Shown: positions 24,469 through 32,207 of the stretch, piece by piece
How positions within the stretch are numbered: the stretch's first letter is position 1
How the letters are laid out: each line of letters starts with the position of its first letter
Assembly (NCBI GenBank): GCA_003506895.1
Contig: DNXO01000051.1
Location: 111,266-147,222, forward strand
DNA: 35,957 nucleotides
From: Acetobacteraceae bacterium
GTDB taxonomy: Bacteria; Pseudomonadota; Alphaproteobacteria; Acetobacterales; Acetobacteraceae
Direction: 5' to 3'
The notes under the pieces: model-generated
The model's input: only the letters and a program-made list of their open reading frames with translations
The model's database searches: none
Told to the model about the DNA's origin: nothing
Translations under genes and position numbers: made by a program

Positions 24469-25449
24469 TTACCCATACACCTCGGGGTTGATCGTGTTGT
24501 CGCGGTTTGGCGCGCCGTCCAGCACGCTGAGGATGTTGCGAGACGTCGCCACCGCCATCGCCTGGATCGCTTCCACCGTCACGCCCGCCATGTGCGGCGA
24601 GGCGATCACGTTGGGCAGCGACAGCAGCTTGTTGTCCAGCGGGGTCGGTTCCATGTCGAACACGTCCAGGCCGGCGCCGGCGATGTGGCCCGATACCAAC
24701 GCGTCATACAGCGCCGGTTCGTTGACGATGCCGCCGCGGGCGGTGTTCACCAGGAACGCACCCTTTTTCATCTTCGCGAGCCGGTCGGCGTTGATCAGGT
24801 TGATGGTCGCCGGGGACTTCGGGCAATGGATCGACACGAAGTCCGCGCGCGGCAGCGCCGCGTCCAGGTCGGCGACAGGCTCGCAGCCGGCGGCGGTGAT
24901 CTTCGCGGCATCGACGTACGGGTCGAAAACCAGCACGTTCATGTCGAACCCGATGCACCGCTTGGCCGACCGTGTGCCGATGCGTCCGAAGCCGATGATC
25001 AGCACCGTCTTGCCGGACAGCTCCATCGGCGGCGACTGATGCCGGTCGTGCCACTTGCCGTCGCGCACCAGGCTGTCCATGTGCCGGACCTTCTTGGCCA
25101 GCGTGATCATAAGGTGGAATGCCTGCTCCGCCACGCTGACCGAGTTCGCGGTGCCCGCGACCATCAGCGGCACATGCCGAGCGGTCAGGGCCGGTACCTC
25201 GACGGCATCGTAGCCGACGCCGATGCGGGCGACGACCTGCATCGCGGGGGAGGCGTCCATCTCGGTCTGCTTGTAATGCGTGCTGGACAGGGCGATGGCG
25301 GAACAATTCGCCAGTTGCGGCAGCAGATCGGCCTGGGTGATGTTGCCCGGGTAGATCACGGTCTCGATGTCTTCACGCGCCCGCATGATGTCGATGCCCT
25401 GCTGGCCCATCGTATGCGGCAGCATGACCTTGCGCTTGTTCGTCGCCAC
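24469..25449 (-). CDS. D-isomer-specific 2-hydroxyacid dehydrogenase
   Basis: A 326-residue NAD(P)-dependent dehydrogenase of the phosphoglycerate/glyoxylate-reductase family. The cofactor motif GFGRIG is at 153-158. R239 (TARGG), E267 and H286 (SPHMAG) form the catalytic set. There is no C-terminal ACT domain, so it is not a regulated SerA. Translation seems to start at GTG 25449 behind AGGGAAA. It precedes the lactonase by three bases, so both probably act in one hydroxyacid or sugar-acid route. The substrate is not determined. Confidence 0.92.
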   Translation of the reverse strand: MATNKRKVMLPHTMGQQGIDIMRAREDIETVIYPGNITQADLLPQLANCSAIALSSTHYKQTEMDASPAMQVVARIGVGYDAVEVPALTARHVPLMVAGTANSVSVAEQAFHLMITLAKKVRHMDSLVRDGKWHDRHQSPPMELSGKTVLIIGFGRIGTRSAKRCIGFDMNVLVFDPYVDAAKITAAGCEPVADLDAALPRADFVSIHCPKSPATINLINADRLAKMKKGAFLVNTARGGIVNEPALYDALVSGHIAGAGLDVFDMEPTPLDNKLLSLPNVIASPHMAGVTVEAIQAMAVATSRNILSVLDGAPNRDNTINPEVYG

Positions 25450-25527
25450 GGCTGTTTCCCTATTAACTTGCGTCCAAGCCGCAGTAGCGCCGTTTGGGGC
25501 TGGGCGCTAGATGCACCGCCTGATGCG

Positions 25528-26283
25528 CTACCCAACCGCGGCTTGCTCCAGGATGATGTCCGCCATCGCGGGATCGTCGGTGACGGAGGCATGGAATCGA
25601 ACCGGCAACCCCGCCGAACCCCGGGCCGACTGCTCCGCCGCCAGCAGGGCCGGAATGTCGTCCAGCACATGGCCAGCCTGGTTGGCAAAGAAGCCGACCA
25701 CCACCACCGGGTGCAACGACAACCGGCCCAGGACGTCGGCGACAAACGGCGCCTCTTCCAGGCAGGCGGCCTGAACTGTAGTGAAGGTTGCCGTCGCGGC
25801 GACGCGGGAACAGTGCCGGTGCAACGCCAACGCTCGGCCGGGCGCGATGGCGGAGCCATGGCCGATCACCACCACGGCGGCGGTATCGGGTGCAACGCCT
25901 AGCGCGGCGCACGCTGCCAGCCCCTGCCGTTCGATGATCGCCGCGATCCCATCGTGCAGCCCGACGGGTGGGGCGAACTGGATCGCCGCCCCGGGGGAAG
26001 GCGTGGATCGCGCGCCTGCGCCTGCCAAGACGGCCTCCAATGCCCTCGGCACGGCGACCCTGCTGAAATATCCATCCTCCATGAAAAATGGGACCACGCG
26101 AACCGTGGCCGCCCCGATGCGCCCCAAGGCCTCGGCGACCGTCGGAGACCCGTTCAGCACCGCGATTTCCACGGACCAGCCCCTGCTTCGCAGCGTCTCC
26201 GCGTGCCGGCGCATCGGGTCCGCGGCGTCTGGATACCGCCCAGACCCGTGGCCAATCAGCAACAAGGCGTCGTTGACAGACAA
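25528..26283 (-). CDS. CbiX/SirB-like two-domain chelatase-family protein
   Basis: About 251 residues made of two tandem CbiX-like domains. Each starts with a strand ending in GHGS (LLLIGHGSGRYP; VVVIGHGSAIAP). The second domain has the other expected histidine in FFANQAGHVLDDIP, while the matching place in the first reads FFMEDGYFSR without histidine. Family members insert cobalt, nickel or iron into sirohydrochlorin. No corrin or haem-d1 genes are nearby, so the reaction is inferred only. No ATG precedes the first domain. TTG 26283 with GGAG eight bases upstream was chosen; TTG 26289 and GTG 26292 are alternatives. It is divergent from ETF-QO. Confidence 0.78.
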   Translation of the reverse strand: MSVNDALLLIGHGSGRYPDAADPMRRHAETLRSRGWSVEIAVLNGSPTVAEALGRIGAATVRVVPFFMEDGYFSRVAVPRALEAVLAGAGARSTPSPGAAIQFAPPVGLHDGIAAIIERQGLAACAALGVAPDTAAVVVIGHGSAIAPGRALALHRHCSRVAATATFTTVQAACLEEAPFVADVLGRLSLHPVVVVGFFANQAGHVLDDIPALLAAEQSARGSAGLPVRFHASVTDDPAMADIILEQAAVG

Positions 26284-26401
26284 ATCCAACACTCCACAAA
26301 GCCCGGTTGAATGCGCGGAGGCACTTGCCGGTTTGCCCCATACGGTGATCTGACGCACATAAGTCTGATTCGAAGACAAGATAGACGCCAAGGAGTCGAA
26401 A

Positions 26402-28039
26402 ATGGCTGAAGAACTACCGCCACGCGAAGCGATGGAATTCGATGTCGTGATCGTCGGCGGCGGCCCCTCCGGCCTGTCCGCGGCGGTTCGCCTGAAACAG
26501 CTCAACCCCGACCTGGCGGTCTGCCTGGTCGAAAAAGCCGGGGAAATCGGCGGCCACATCCTGTCGGGCGCGGTGCTTGAACCGCGCGCACTGAACGAGC
26601 TGATCCCCGACTGGAAAGAGAAGGGCGCCCCGCTGGACACACCGGCCGGCGAGGACCGCTTCCTGTTTCTGACCGAAACCCGGTCGTTCCAATTGCCCAC
26701 CCCGCCGCAGATGCATAATCACGGCAACTACATCGTGTCCCTGGGCAACGTCGTCCGCTGGCTGGGCACGCAGGCCGAGGAACTGGGCGTCGAAATCTAC
26801 CCCGGCTTCGCCGCGTCCGAACTGCTGGAGGAAGACGGCCGCATCGTCGGCATCGCCACCGGTGACATGGGCATTGGCAAGGACGGCGAACCCACCGGTA
26901 ACTTCGCGCGCGGCATGGAATTGCGCGCCCGCTACACCCTGTTCGCCGAGGGTTGCCGCGGTTCGCTGTCCAAGCAGTTGATGGCACGCTTCAACCTGCG
27001 CGACGGCAAGGACCCGCAGACCTATGCCATCGGCATCAAGGAACTGTGGGAAGTTCCCGCTGCCAACCACAAGCCCGGCCTGATCGAGCACAGCCTTGGC
27101 TGGCCGCTGGACCGAGCGACTTACGGTGGTTCCTTCCTGTACCACTTCGGCAAGAACCTGATCTCCTTCGGTTTCGTTATCGGACTGGATTACAGCAACC
27201 CCTGGCTGTCGCCGTTCGACGAAATGCAGCGCTTCAAGACCCACCCTGACATCCGCAAGCATTTTGAGGGCGGTCGCCGCATCTCCTACGGCGCGCGCGC
27301 CCTGAGCGAGGGTGGGTTGCAGTCGATTCCGAAGCTCAGCTTCCCCGGCGGACTGCTGATCGGCGACGCGGCGGGATTCCTGAACGTGCCGAAGATCAAG
27401 GGCACCCATACCTCGATGAAATCCGGCATGTTGGCCGCCGAAGCGATTGCCGAGGCGCTCGCCGGCGACCATCCGGCCGAGGTGACGGCCTACGCTGACA
27501 AGATGCAGGCTAGCTGGGTGTGGGAGGAACTTTCGAAGGTTCGCAACGTCCGTCCGGCCTTCGCCAAGTTCGGCATGTGGGGCGGCCTGGCCTATAGCGC
27601 GCTGGATACCTACGTGCTGCGCGGCAAGGCGCCGTGGACCTTCCACCACCCGCATGCCGACAACGAAACGCTGCTGGAAGCGGATGCCGCCCCGAAGATC
27701 GCCTACCCGAAGCCGGATGGGGTGCTGACCTTCGACAAGTTGTCCTCGGTGTTCATCAGCAACACCAATCATGAGGAAAACCAGCCCGCCCATCTAACGC
27801 TGCTGGACGCCTCGAAGCCCGTCCGCGTCAACTGGAACCATTATCGCGGCCCGGAGGCCAGGTATTGCCCCGCCGGCGTTTACGAGTACATCGGCGTCGA
27901 GGAAGGCGCCCCGAAGCTCCAGATCAACGCGCAAAACTGCGTCCATTGTAAAACCTGCGACATCAAGGACCCGACCCAGAACATCAACTGGGTCCCGCCG
28001 GAAGGCGGCGGCGGCCCGAGTTATCCGGGCGGAATGTAG
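26402..28039 (+). CDS. Electron transfer flavoprotein-ubiquinone oxidoreductase
   Basis: A 545-residue membrane-associated flavoprotein that passes electrons from ETF, reduced by acyl-CoA and other dehydrogenases, to ubiquinone. The FAD motif GGGPSG is at 19-24, followed by GGHILSGAVLEPRAL. The C-terminal [4Fe-4S] cysteines are C489 (RYCPAGVYE), C513, C516 and C519 (NCVHCKTCDIKDP). Length and all blocks match the bacterial and mitochondrial enzyme. AAGGAG lies just ahead of the ATG. It stands alone; the ETF subunits are not in the window. A perfect hairpin follows the stop. Confidence 0.97.
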   Translation: MAEELPPREAMEFDVVIVGGGPSGLSAAVRLKQLNPDLAVCLVEKAGEIGGHILSGAVLEPRALNELIPDWKEKGAPLDTPAGEDRFLFLTETRSFQLPTPPQMHNHGNYIVSLGNVVRWLGTQAEELGVEIYPGFAASELLEEDGRIVGIATGDMGIGKDGEPTGNFARGMELRARYTLFAEGCRGSLSKQLMARFNLRDGKDPQTYAIGIKELWEVPAANHKPGLIEHSLGWPLDRATYGGSFLYHFGKNLISFGFVIGLDYSNPWLSPFDEMQRFKTHPDIRKHFEGGRRISYGARALSEGGLQSIPKLSFPGGLLIGDAAGFLNVPKIKGTHTSMKSGMLAAEAIAEALAGDHPAEVTAYADKMQASWVWEELSKVRNVRPAFAKFGMWGGLAYSALDTYVLRGKAPWTFHHPHADNETLLEADAAPKIAYPKPDGVLTFDKLSSVFISNTNHEENQPAHLTLLDASKPVRVNWNHYRGPEARYCPAGVYEYIGVEEGAPKLQINAQNCVHCKTCDIKDPTQNINWVPPEGGGGPSYPGGM

Positions 28040-28060
28040 GAGCAAGCCCTGTCGCGGCGC

Positions 28061-28085
28061 CATGGCCCGGTTCGTCCGGGCCATG
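28061..28085 (+). terminator. Perfect hairpin after ETF-QO
   Basis: CATGGCCCGG (28061-28070) pairs perfectly with CCGGGCCATG (28076-28085), with loop TTCGT. It starts 21 bases after the ETF-QO stop. No T-run follows, so it is a terminator candidate by position and stability. Confidence 0.55.
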
Positions 28086-28168
28086 CGGCAGACGGCGGGA
28101 TGCCCAACACCGGGAGGCCCACGATACCGCCAACCTCTTCTATTATTCATGTGAAATCATCGCAAGCT

Positions 28169-28180
28169 GAATGACATAGC
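28169..28180 (+). promoter_or_regulatory. 12-base motif shared with 16173-16184
   Basis: The second occurrence of GAATGACATAGC, here 26 bases before the TPR lipoprotein start. CGCAAGC precedes it and CTATCACCGC follows. It could be part of a promoter; there is no experimental or consensus support. Confidence 0.25.
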
Positions 28181-28206
28181 CTATCACCGCTGCTAGAGAG
28201 ATCGGC

Positions 28207-29889
28207 ATGCAACATGCCCGCACCGCTCGGCGGTTTGTCCTTATCGCGCTCACTCTTTTGTCAGCTTGTGCGGCAGCGGATCCTTCCCGGGGAGGTGACT
28301 CAGGCCGGGTCGCCTCGGGCGTGATCGGCAACTACCTCGCCGGCCGGTTCGCGATGTCGGAAGGCGATCCCCAAACCGCCGCGAATGATTTGCTGAAGGC
28401 GGTTGCACAGGCGCCCGCCAATCCGGAACTAACGCTGGAAGCCTTTCTCGCATGTGTGAATGCGGGCCGGCCGGAGGCCGCGAAGCTGGCGCGCCAACTG
28501 CCGAACAATCAGATCGCGCAACTTGTGCTGGCGGATGCCGACATCAAGGCCGGCCGGTGGCAGGACGCTGAAACCCGGTTCCATGCAATGCCGCGCCAGG
28601 GCATGAGCCAGTTGCTGCAACCGTTGCTCGTTGCCTGGGCCGAGCAAGGGGATGGCCGCACCGACACCGCGCTGTCCACGCTTCGGCCATATGTCGAGAA
28701 CCCTCGCGTCCGTGGGCTATTCGCATTGCAGGCGGCTATGATCGCCGACCTTGGCAACCGCCCGGAGGTGGCCGCCGCCCTGTATCGGGGCGCCCAGGCG
28801 AGCCTGGCAGACCCCAGCCTGCGCGTGGCGCAGATATTGGCGAGTTGGCAGGCTCGCTCCAACCAGGCGGCCGAGGCCCAGCATACGCTTGGTGCGCTGG
28901 AGGCCGCTGCGCCGGACCTGGGGATCGCGATGCCGGGTTTGCTGGCCAACGTGATGAAGCGGCCGGTCCCGCGGGCCACTGATGGCATCGCCGAAGCCTA
29001 TTTCACCTTCGGCGCTCTGCTGCGGTCGCAGGACGCCAACGATTTCTCATTGATCATGCTGCGGTTGGCGTTGGACTTGCGCCCCGATTTCGCGGCTGCG
29101 CGGTTGCTGGCGGCCGACATCCTGGGAAGCGAGCATCACCTTCAGGCCGCCTACCAAATCCTGAACGAAGTGCCGGCGACCGATCCGATCGCGCCGGTGG
29201 TCCAGTTGCGCCGTGCGGCCCTGACCGACCGGATGGGGCGGCCGGACGATGCGATGCGCGATCTGGAACGGATGGCCCGGGAGTATCCAGACAGCCCCTT
29301 GCCCGACCAACAACGGGGCGACATCCTGCGCATGTCACTGCGCTTTACCGAAGCGGTTGCCGCTTATGACAAGGGTATTGCCCGAATCACGAACCCTGCC
29401 TCCGCCAACTGGGTCCTGTATTACGATCGTGGTATTGCCGAGGAGCGGTCTCATCAATGGGAGAAGGCCAAAGCGGATTTTCAACACGCCTTGCAGCTTT
29501 CGCCGGATCAGCCCTACGTTTTGAATTATCTCGGCTACTCGCTGGCTGACATGGGCCACCAACTGGAGGAGGCCCGCCAGATGGTTCAGACCGCTGCCGC
29601 GCGTCGTCCGAACGATGGCGCGATTACCGACAGCCTCGGTTGGGTCCTGTTCCGGCAGGGACACATCCAGGAGGCGGTCAACACGCTGGAACGGGCCGTG
29701 GAACTGGAACCCGAGGATTCGACGATCAACCACCATCTTGGTGACGCCTATTTCGCCGCGGGTCGCAAGGTCGAGGCGCAATATCAATGGCGCCGCGCCC
29801 TGACGTTGAATCCCACCCCGGATGACGCGGTGAAGCTGGAGGCCAAGCTGAACACCGGGCATCCTGGCCCGGTTCTCAGCGGGCAATAG
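28207..29889 (+). CDS. TPR-repeat lipoprotein
   Basis: A 560-residue protein with a lipoprotein signal (LLSAC, C21), so probably anchored in the envelope and facing the periplasm. The rest is helical. Degenerate TPR-like repeats begin near residue 45 (AGRFAMSEGDPQTAANDLLKA). Clearer TPRs fill the last 200 residues (WEKAKADFQHALQLSPDQPYVLNYLGYSLAD, and GWVLFRQGHIQEAVNTLERAVELEPED). Such proteins scaffold protein complexes, often in cell-wall or outer-membrane assembly. AGAGAG lies before the ATG at 28207. ispE follows after 12 bases and may be cotranscribed; a TPR gene next to ispE is seen in other alphaproteobacteria. Confidence 0.9.
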   Translation: MQHARTARRFVLIALTLLSACAAADPSRGGDSGRVASGVIGNYLAGRFAMSEGDPQTAANDLLKAVAQAPANPELTLEAFLACVNAGRPEAAKLARQLPNNQIAQLVLADADIKAGRWQDAETRFHAMPRQGMSQLLQPLLVAWAEQGDGRTDTALSTLRPYVENPRVRGLFALQAAMIADLGNRPEVAAALYRGAQASLADPSLRVAQILASWQARSNQAAEAQHTLGALEAAAPDLGIAMPGLLANVMKRPVPRATDGIAEAYFTFGALLRSQDANDFSLIMLRLALDLRPDFAAARLLAADILGSEHHLQAAYQILNEVPATDPIAPVVQLRRAALTDRMGRPDDAMRDLERMAREYPDSPLPDQQRGDILRMSLRFTEAVAAYDKGIARITNPASANWVLYYDRGIAEERSHQWEKAKADFQHALQLSPDQPYVLNYLGYSLADMGHQLEEARQMVQTAAARRPNDGAITDSLGWVLFRQGHIQEAVNTLERAVELEPEDSTINHHLGDAYFAAGRKVEAQYQWRRALTLNPTPDDAVKLEAKLNTGHPGPVLSGQ

Positions 29890-29901
29890 CGCAATCCCGC
29901 C

Positions 29902-30762
29902 GTGCCTGATCTGACGGAATTCGCCCCGGCGAAGATCAACCTCCATCTGCATGTCGTTGGGCGACGAGAGGACGGCTACCATCTGCTGGATAGCCTGGTG
30001 GTGTTCGCCGGCGCGGGCGACCGGCTGATCGTGTCGCCGTCCGATACGCTGTCGCTTCGGCTGACAGGTTCGTTTGCCGCCGGGCTGGAAGCGGAGGCGG
30101 ATAACCTGGTCCTGCGGGCCGCTCGCGCCCTGGCGGAACTGGCCGGCATTCTCCCGACTGGGGCGCTGGTGCTGGAGAAGAACCTGCCCGTTGCGTCCGG
30201 TATCGGCGGCGGATCGGCCGACGCCGCCGCTGCGCTGCGGCTTTTGTCGCGCTTTTGGGGTATCGCGCCGGCCTCGGACGAGTTGTCCCGGATCGCTCAG
30301 CGATTGGGGGCTGATGTGCCCGTCTGTATAGGCAGCCAGCCCGCCGTGATGGCCGGCATTGGCGAAATCCTGAAACCGGCACCAGCGTTGCCGGCTGCTG
30401 GCCTTGTGCTGCTCAACCCCGGCGTGGCGATCTCCACACCGTCGGTCTTTCGCGCGCGTTCGGCTGCCTTCTCGGCGCCGGCACGTTTCCCCGAACAGGG
30501 GTGGCGGACGGTCGAATCCCTGGCGGACTCCTTGCGGGCGACGGGGAACGACCTGGAACCGCCGGCGCGTGCGTTGGCGCCCGCTATCGGCGACTGTCTG
30601 GACACTTTGGCGTCGGCCCCGGGCTGCCTGCTGGCGCGCATGAGCGGGTCTGGTGCTACCTGCTTCGGGCTGTTCGCGTCGGCGGAGATCGCGTCAGCGG
30701 CCGCCAGTGCGATCGCGCGGCCTGGCTGGTGGGTCTGGGGCGGCGGCCTTCACGCTTCGTAG
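29902..30762 (+). CDS. ispE: 4-(cytidine 5'-diphospho)-2-C-methyl-D-erythritol kinase
   Basis: A 286-residue GHMP kinase of the MEP isoprenoid pathway that phosphorylates CDP-methylerythritol at the 2-hydroxyl. AKINL with K11 near the N-terminus, the ATP loop PVASGIGGGSADA at 96-108 and GADVP with catalytic D138 identify it. ARMSGSGATCFGLF is the third GHMP motif. Translation starts at GTG 29902. It follows the TPR lipoprotein by 12 bases, so it is probably in the same transcript, and it converges on the DctP-type gene. Confidence 0.97.
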   Translation: MPDLTEFAPAKINLHLHVVGRREDGYHLLDSLVVFAGAGDRLIVSPSDTLSLRLTGSFAAGLEAEADNLVLRAARALAELAGILPTGALVLEKNLPVASGIGGGSADAAAALRLLSRFWGIAPASDELSRIAQRLGADVPVCIGSQPAVMAGIGEILKPAPALPAAGLVLLNPGVAISTPSVFRARSAAFSAPARFPEQGWRTVESLADSLRATGNDLEPPARALAPAIGDCLDTLASAPGCLLARMSGSGATCFGLFASAEIASAAASAIARPGWWVWGGGLHAS

Positions 30763-30778
30763 GCCGACCGGTTCGGCA

Positions 30779-30801
30779 GACCCTCCGACGCCCGAAGGGT
30801 C
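30779..30801. terminator. Short hairpin between ispE and the DctP-type gene
   Basis: GACCCT (30779-30784) and AGGGTC (30796-30801) form a six-base-pair stem in the 65-base convergent gap. A smaller stem GCCGA/TCGGC (30763-30767 and 30773-30777) directly follows the ispE stop. Neither has a T-run, and the call is weak. Confidence 0.3.
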
Positions 30802-30827
30802 GAAGGGTGAAGCCATGTCGACGAGCT

Positions 30828-31847
30828 CTACGTGCCGATCTTACCGGTGTACTTCTCCAGCACCGACCAAGCCTCGGCGCCGTACTTCTCTTTCCACTTG
30901 TCGTAGAAGCCGGCCTTGATCAGCGTTTGCCGGAACGCCTCCGGTTCCGGTTCGTTGAACACGATCCCCTGCTTTTCCAGCATCGTGTGCATCGTCTCAT
31001 CCGAGTCGGCGTAATCCTTCCGCTGATCCTCAGCCGAACCGTTGAGGTTCTTGGAGATGACCGCCCGCACATCCGCCGGCAGGCTTTTCCAGTTGCGTCC
31101 GTTGGCCAGCATCAGGAACCCGTCCCACATGTGCCGGGTGATCGAGATATACTTCTGCACCTCGTACAACTTTGCCGTTTCTATATTGATCAGCGGGTTT
31201 TCCTGACCCTCGACGATCTTGGTCTGCAACGCGGAGTAAACCTCGCTGAAGTTGATGCTGGCCGGCGCGGCGCCGAACGCTTCAAACATGCTGGTCCACA
31301 GCGGGCTGACCGGTACGCGTATCTTGTAGCCCTTCAGGTCCTCCGGCGTGCGGATCGGATGCGTGGAGCTGCTGATCTGGCGGAAACCGTTGTCCCAGAT
31401 CTTTTCGAACCCATACAGCCCGGCCTTGTCCACCGAAGCCCGGATCATCTTGCCCAGATCGCCGTCCACGGCCGCCCAGACCTTGTCGTAGCTGGGGAAC
31501 GCATACCCAATCCCATAGATCGAGCTGAGTGGCGTAAAGGTCGAAAGGATCAACCCGGACAAACTCATGAACTCCAGCGCGCCGGAGCGAAGCTGCGACA
31601 GCATATCGGTGTCGCCGCCCAACTGGTTGTTCGGGAAGACCGAGATCTTCACCCGGCCATTGGTTTCCTTCAGTATCCGGTCGGCCGCTTCCTGCTGGCG
31701 GATCGTGTTCGGATGCGACATGGGGTTGTCGTTCCCCATCTTCATCTCGAACTCCGGCGCATCGCCGCGCGCGCGAACGATGCCGGGTAGCGGCAGTATC
31801 GCGGCGGTCGTGCCAAGCATAAGCCGTCGGGAAATCAAGCGAGCCAT
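30828..31847 (-). CDS. DctP-type TRAP transporter solute-binding protein
   Basis: A 339-residue periplasmic binding protein of the TRAP DctP family. The N-terminus MARLISRRLMLGTTAAILPLPG has a Tat-like SRRLMLG. Family blocks are AADRILKETNGRVKISVFPNNQLGGD, SLSGLILS, GLYGFEKIWDNGFRQI, PEDLKGYKIRVP and EVYSALQTKIVEGQENPL; the arginine in KIRVP normally binds the ligand carboxylate. GGAGGAA precedes the ATG at 31847. The membrane subunits DctQ and DctM are not in the window. The ligand is probably an organic acid. Confidence 0.93.
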   Translation of the reverse strand: MARLISRRLMLGTTAAILPLPGIVRARGDAPEFEMKMGNDNPMSHPNTIRQQEAADRILKETNGRVKISVFPNNQLGGDTDMLSQLRSGALEFMSLSGLILSTFTPLSSIYGIGYAFPSYDKVWAAVDGDLGKMIRASVDKAGLYGFEKIWDNGFRQISSSTHPIRTPEDLKGYKIRVPVSPLWTSMFEAFGAAPASINFSEVYSALQTKIVEGQENPLINIETAKLYEVQKYISITRHMWDGFLMLANGRNWKSLPADVRAVISKNLNGSAEDQRKDYADSDETMHTMLEKQGIVFNEPEPEAFRQTLIKAGFYDKWKEKYGAEAWSVLEKYTGKIGT

Positions 31848-31920
31848 TAACGTATTCCTCCATCGCCGGGTCTTTTGCCGCCCGCACGGATGGGACCCTG
31901 TCCCGCCGGTGGGCTGGAGG

Positions 31921-32127
31921 TCAAGTCCCCTTGTTTCGCATTGCGTATCGCGCGCGATGCCTGGTGGGATCGAAGAACGGCACGGCGCCCCGGCGTACCG
32001 GCTCTCCGGCCAAAGCGTAATGCACCAGCGGATTGATCCTCAGGCGCGCGGGGGCCAGGTTCGCTTGTTCGTACCCCCTCGAAGCAGATGTTGGGTTTCC
32101 GATACCCCCGGCCAACCGTAGCGGCAC
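31921..32127 (-). pseudogene. Possible fragment of a glycan-cluster repeat protein
   Basis: In this 360-base gap one minus frame reads a 68-residue segment including INPLVHYALAGEPVRRG and VPFFDPTRHRARYAM. This resembles the unit NPLxHYxxxG...R.P.PxFDxxxYxxxY that recurs in glycosyltransferase and sulfotransferase-like proteins of polysaccharide clusters. Only one unit is present, with no catalytic part. It stops at 31921, so it looks like a remnant of a larger gene. It sits just downstream of a TPR-glycosyltransferase on the same strand. The identification is by pattern only and could be wrong. Confidence 0.4.
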
Positions 32128-32207
32128 TATTACCCGGTCGGGTCGAGGTTGGCTTCATCCACGTCGCCGCCGTTGATCAGAGTCCGGCGGATCGGTCATG
32201 GTATCGG

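Noticed and set aside
24286..25902. 538-codon plus-strand frame opposite the dehydrogenase and CbiX-like genes
   Set aside because: It is antisense to recognised enzymes, rich in H, R, G and Q, with no family pattern.
26414..27793. 459-codon minus-strand frame opposite ETF-QO
   Set aside because: ETF-QO is certain from its FAD and iron-sulfur motifs; the antisense frame is a by-product of codon bias.
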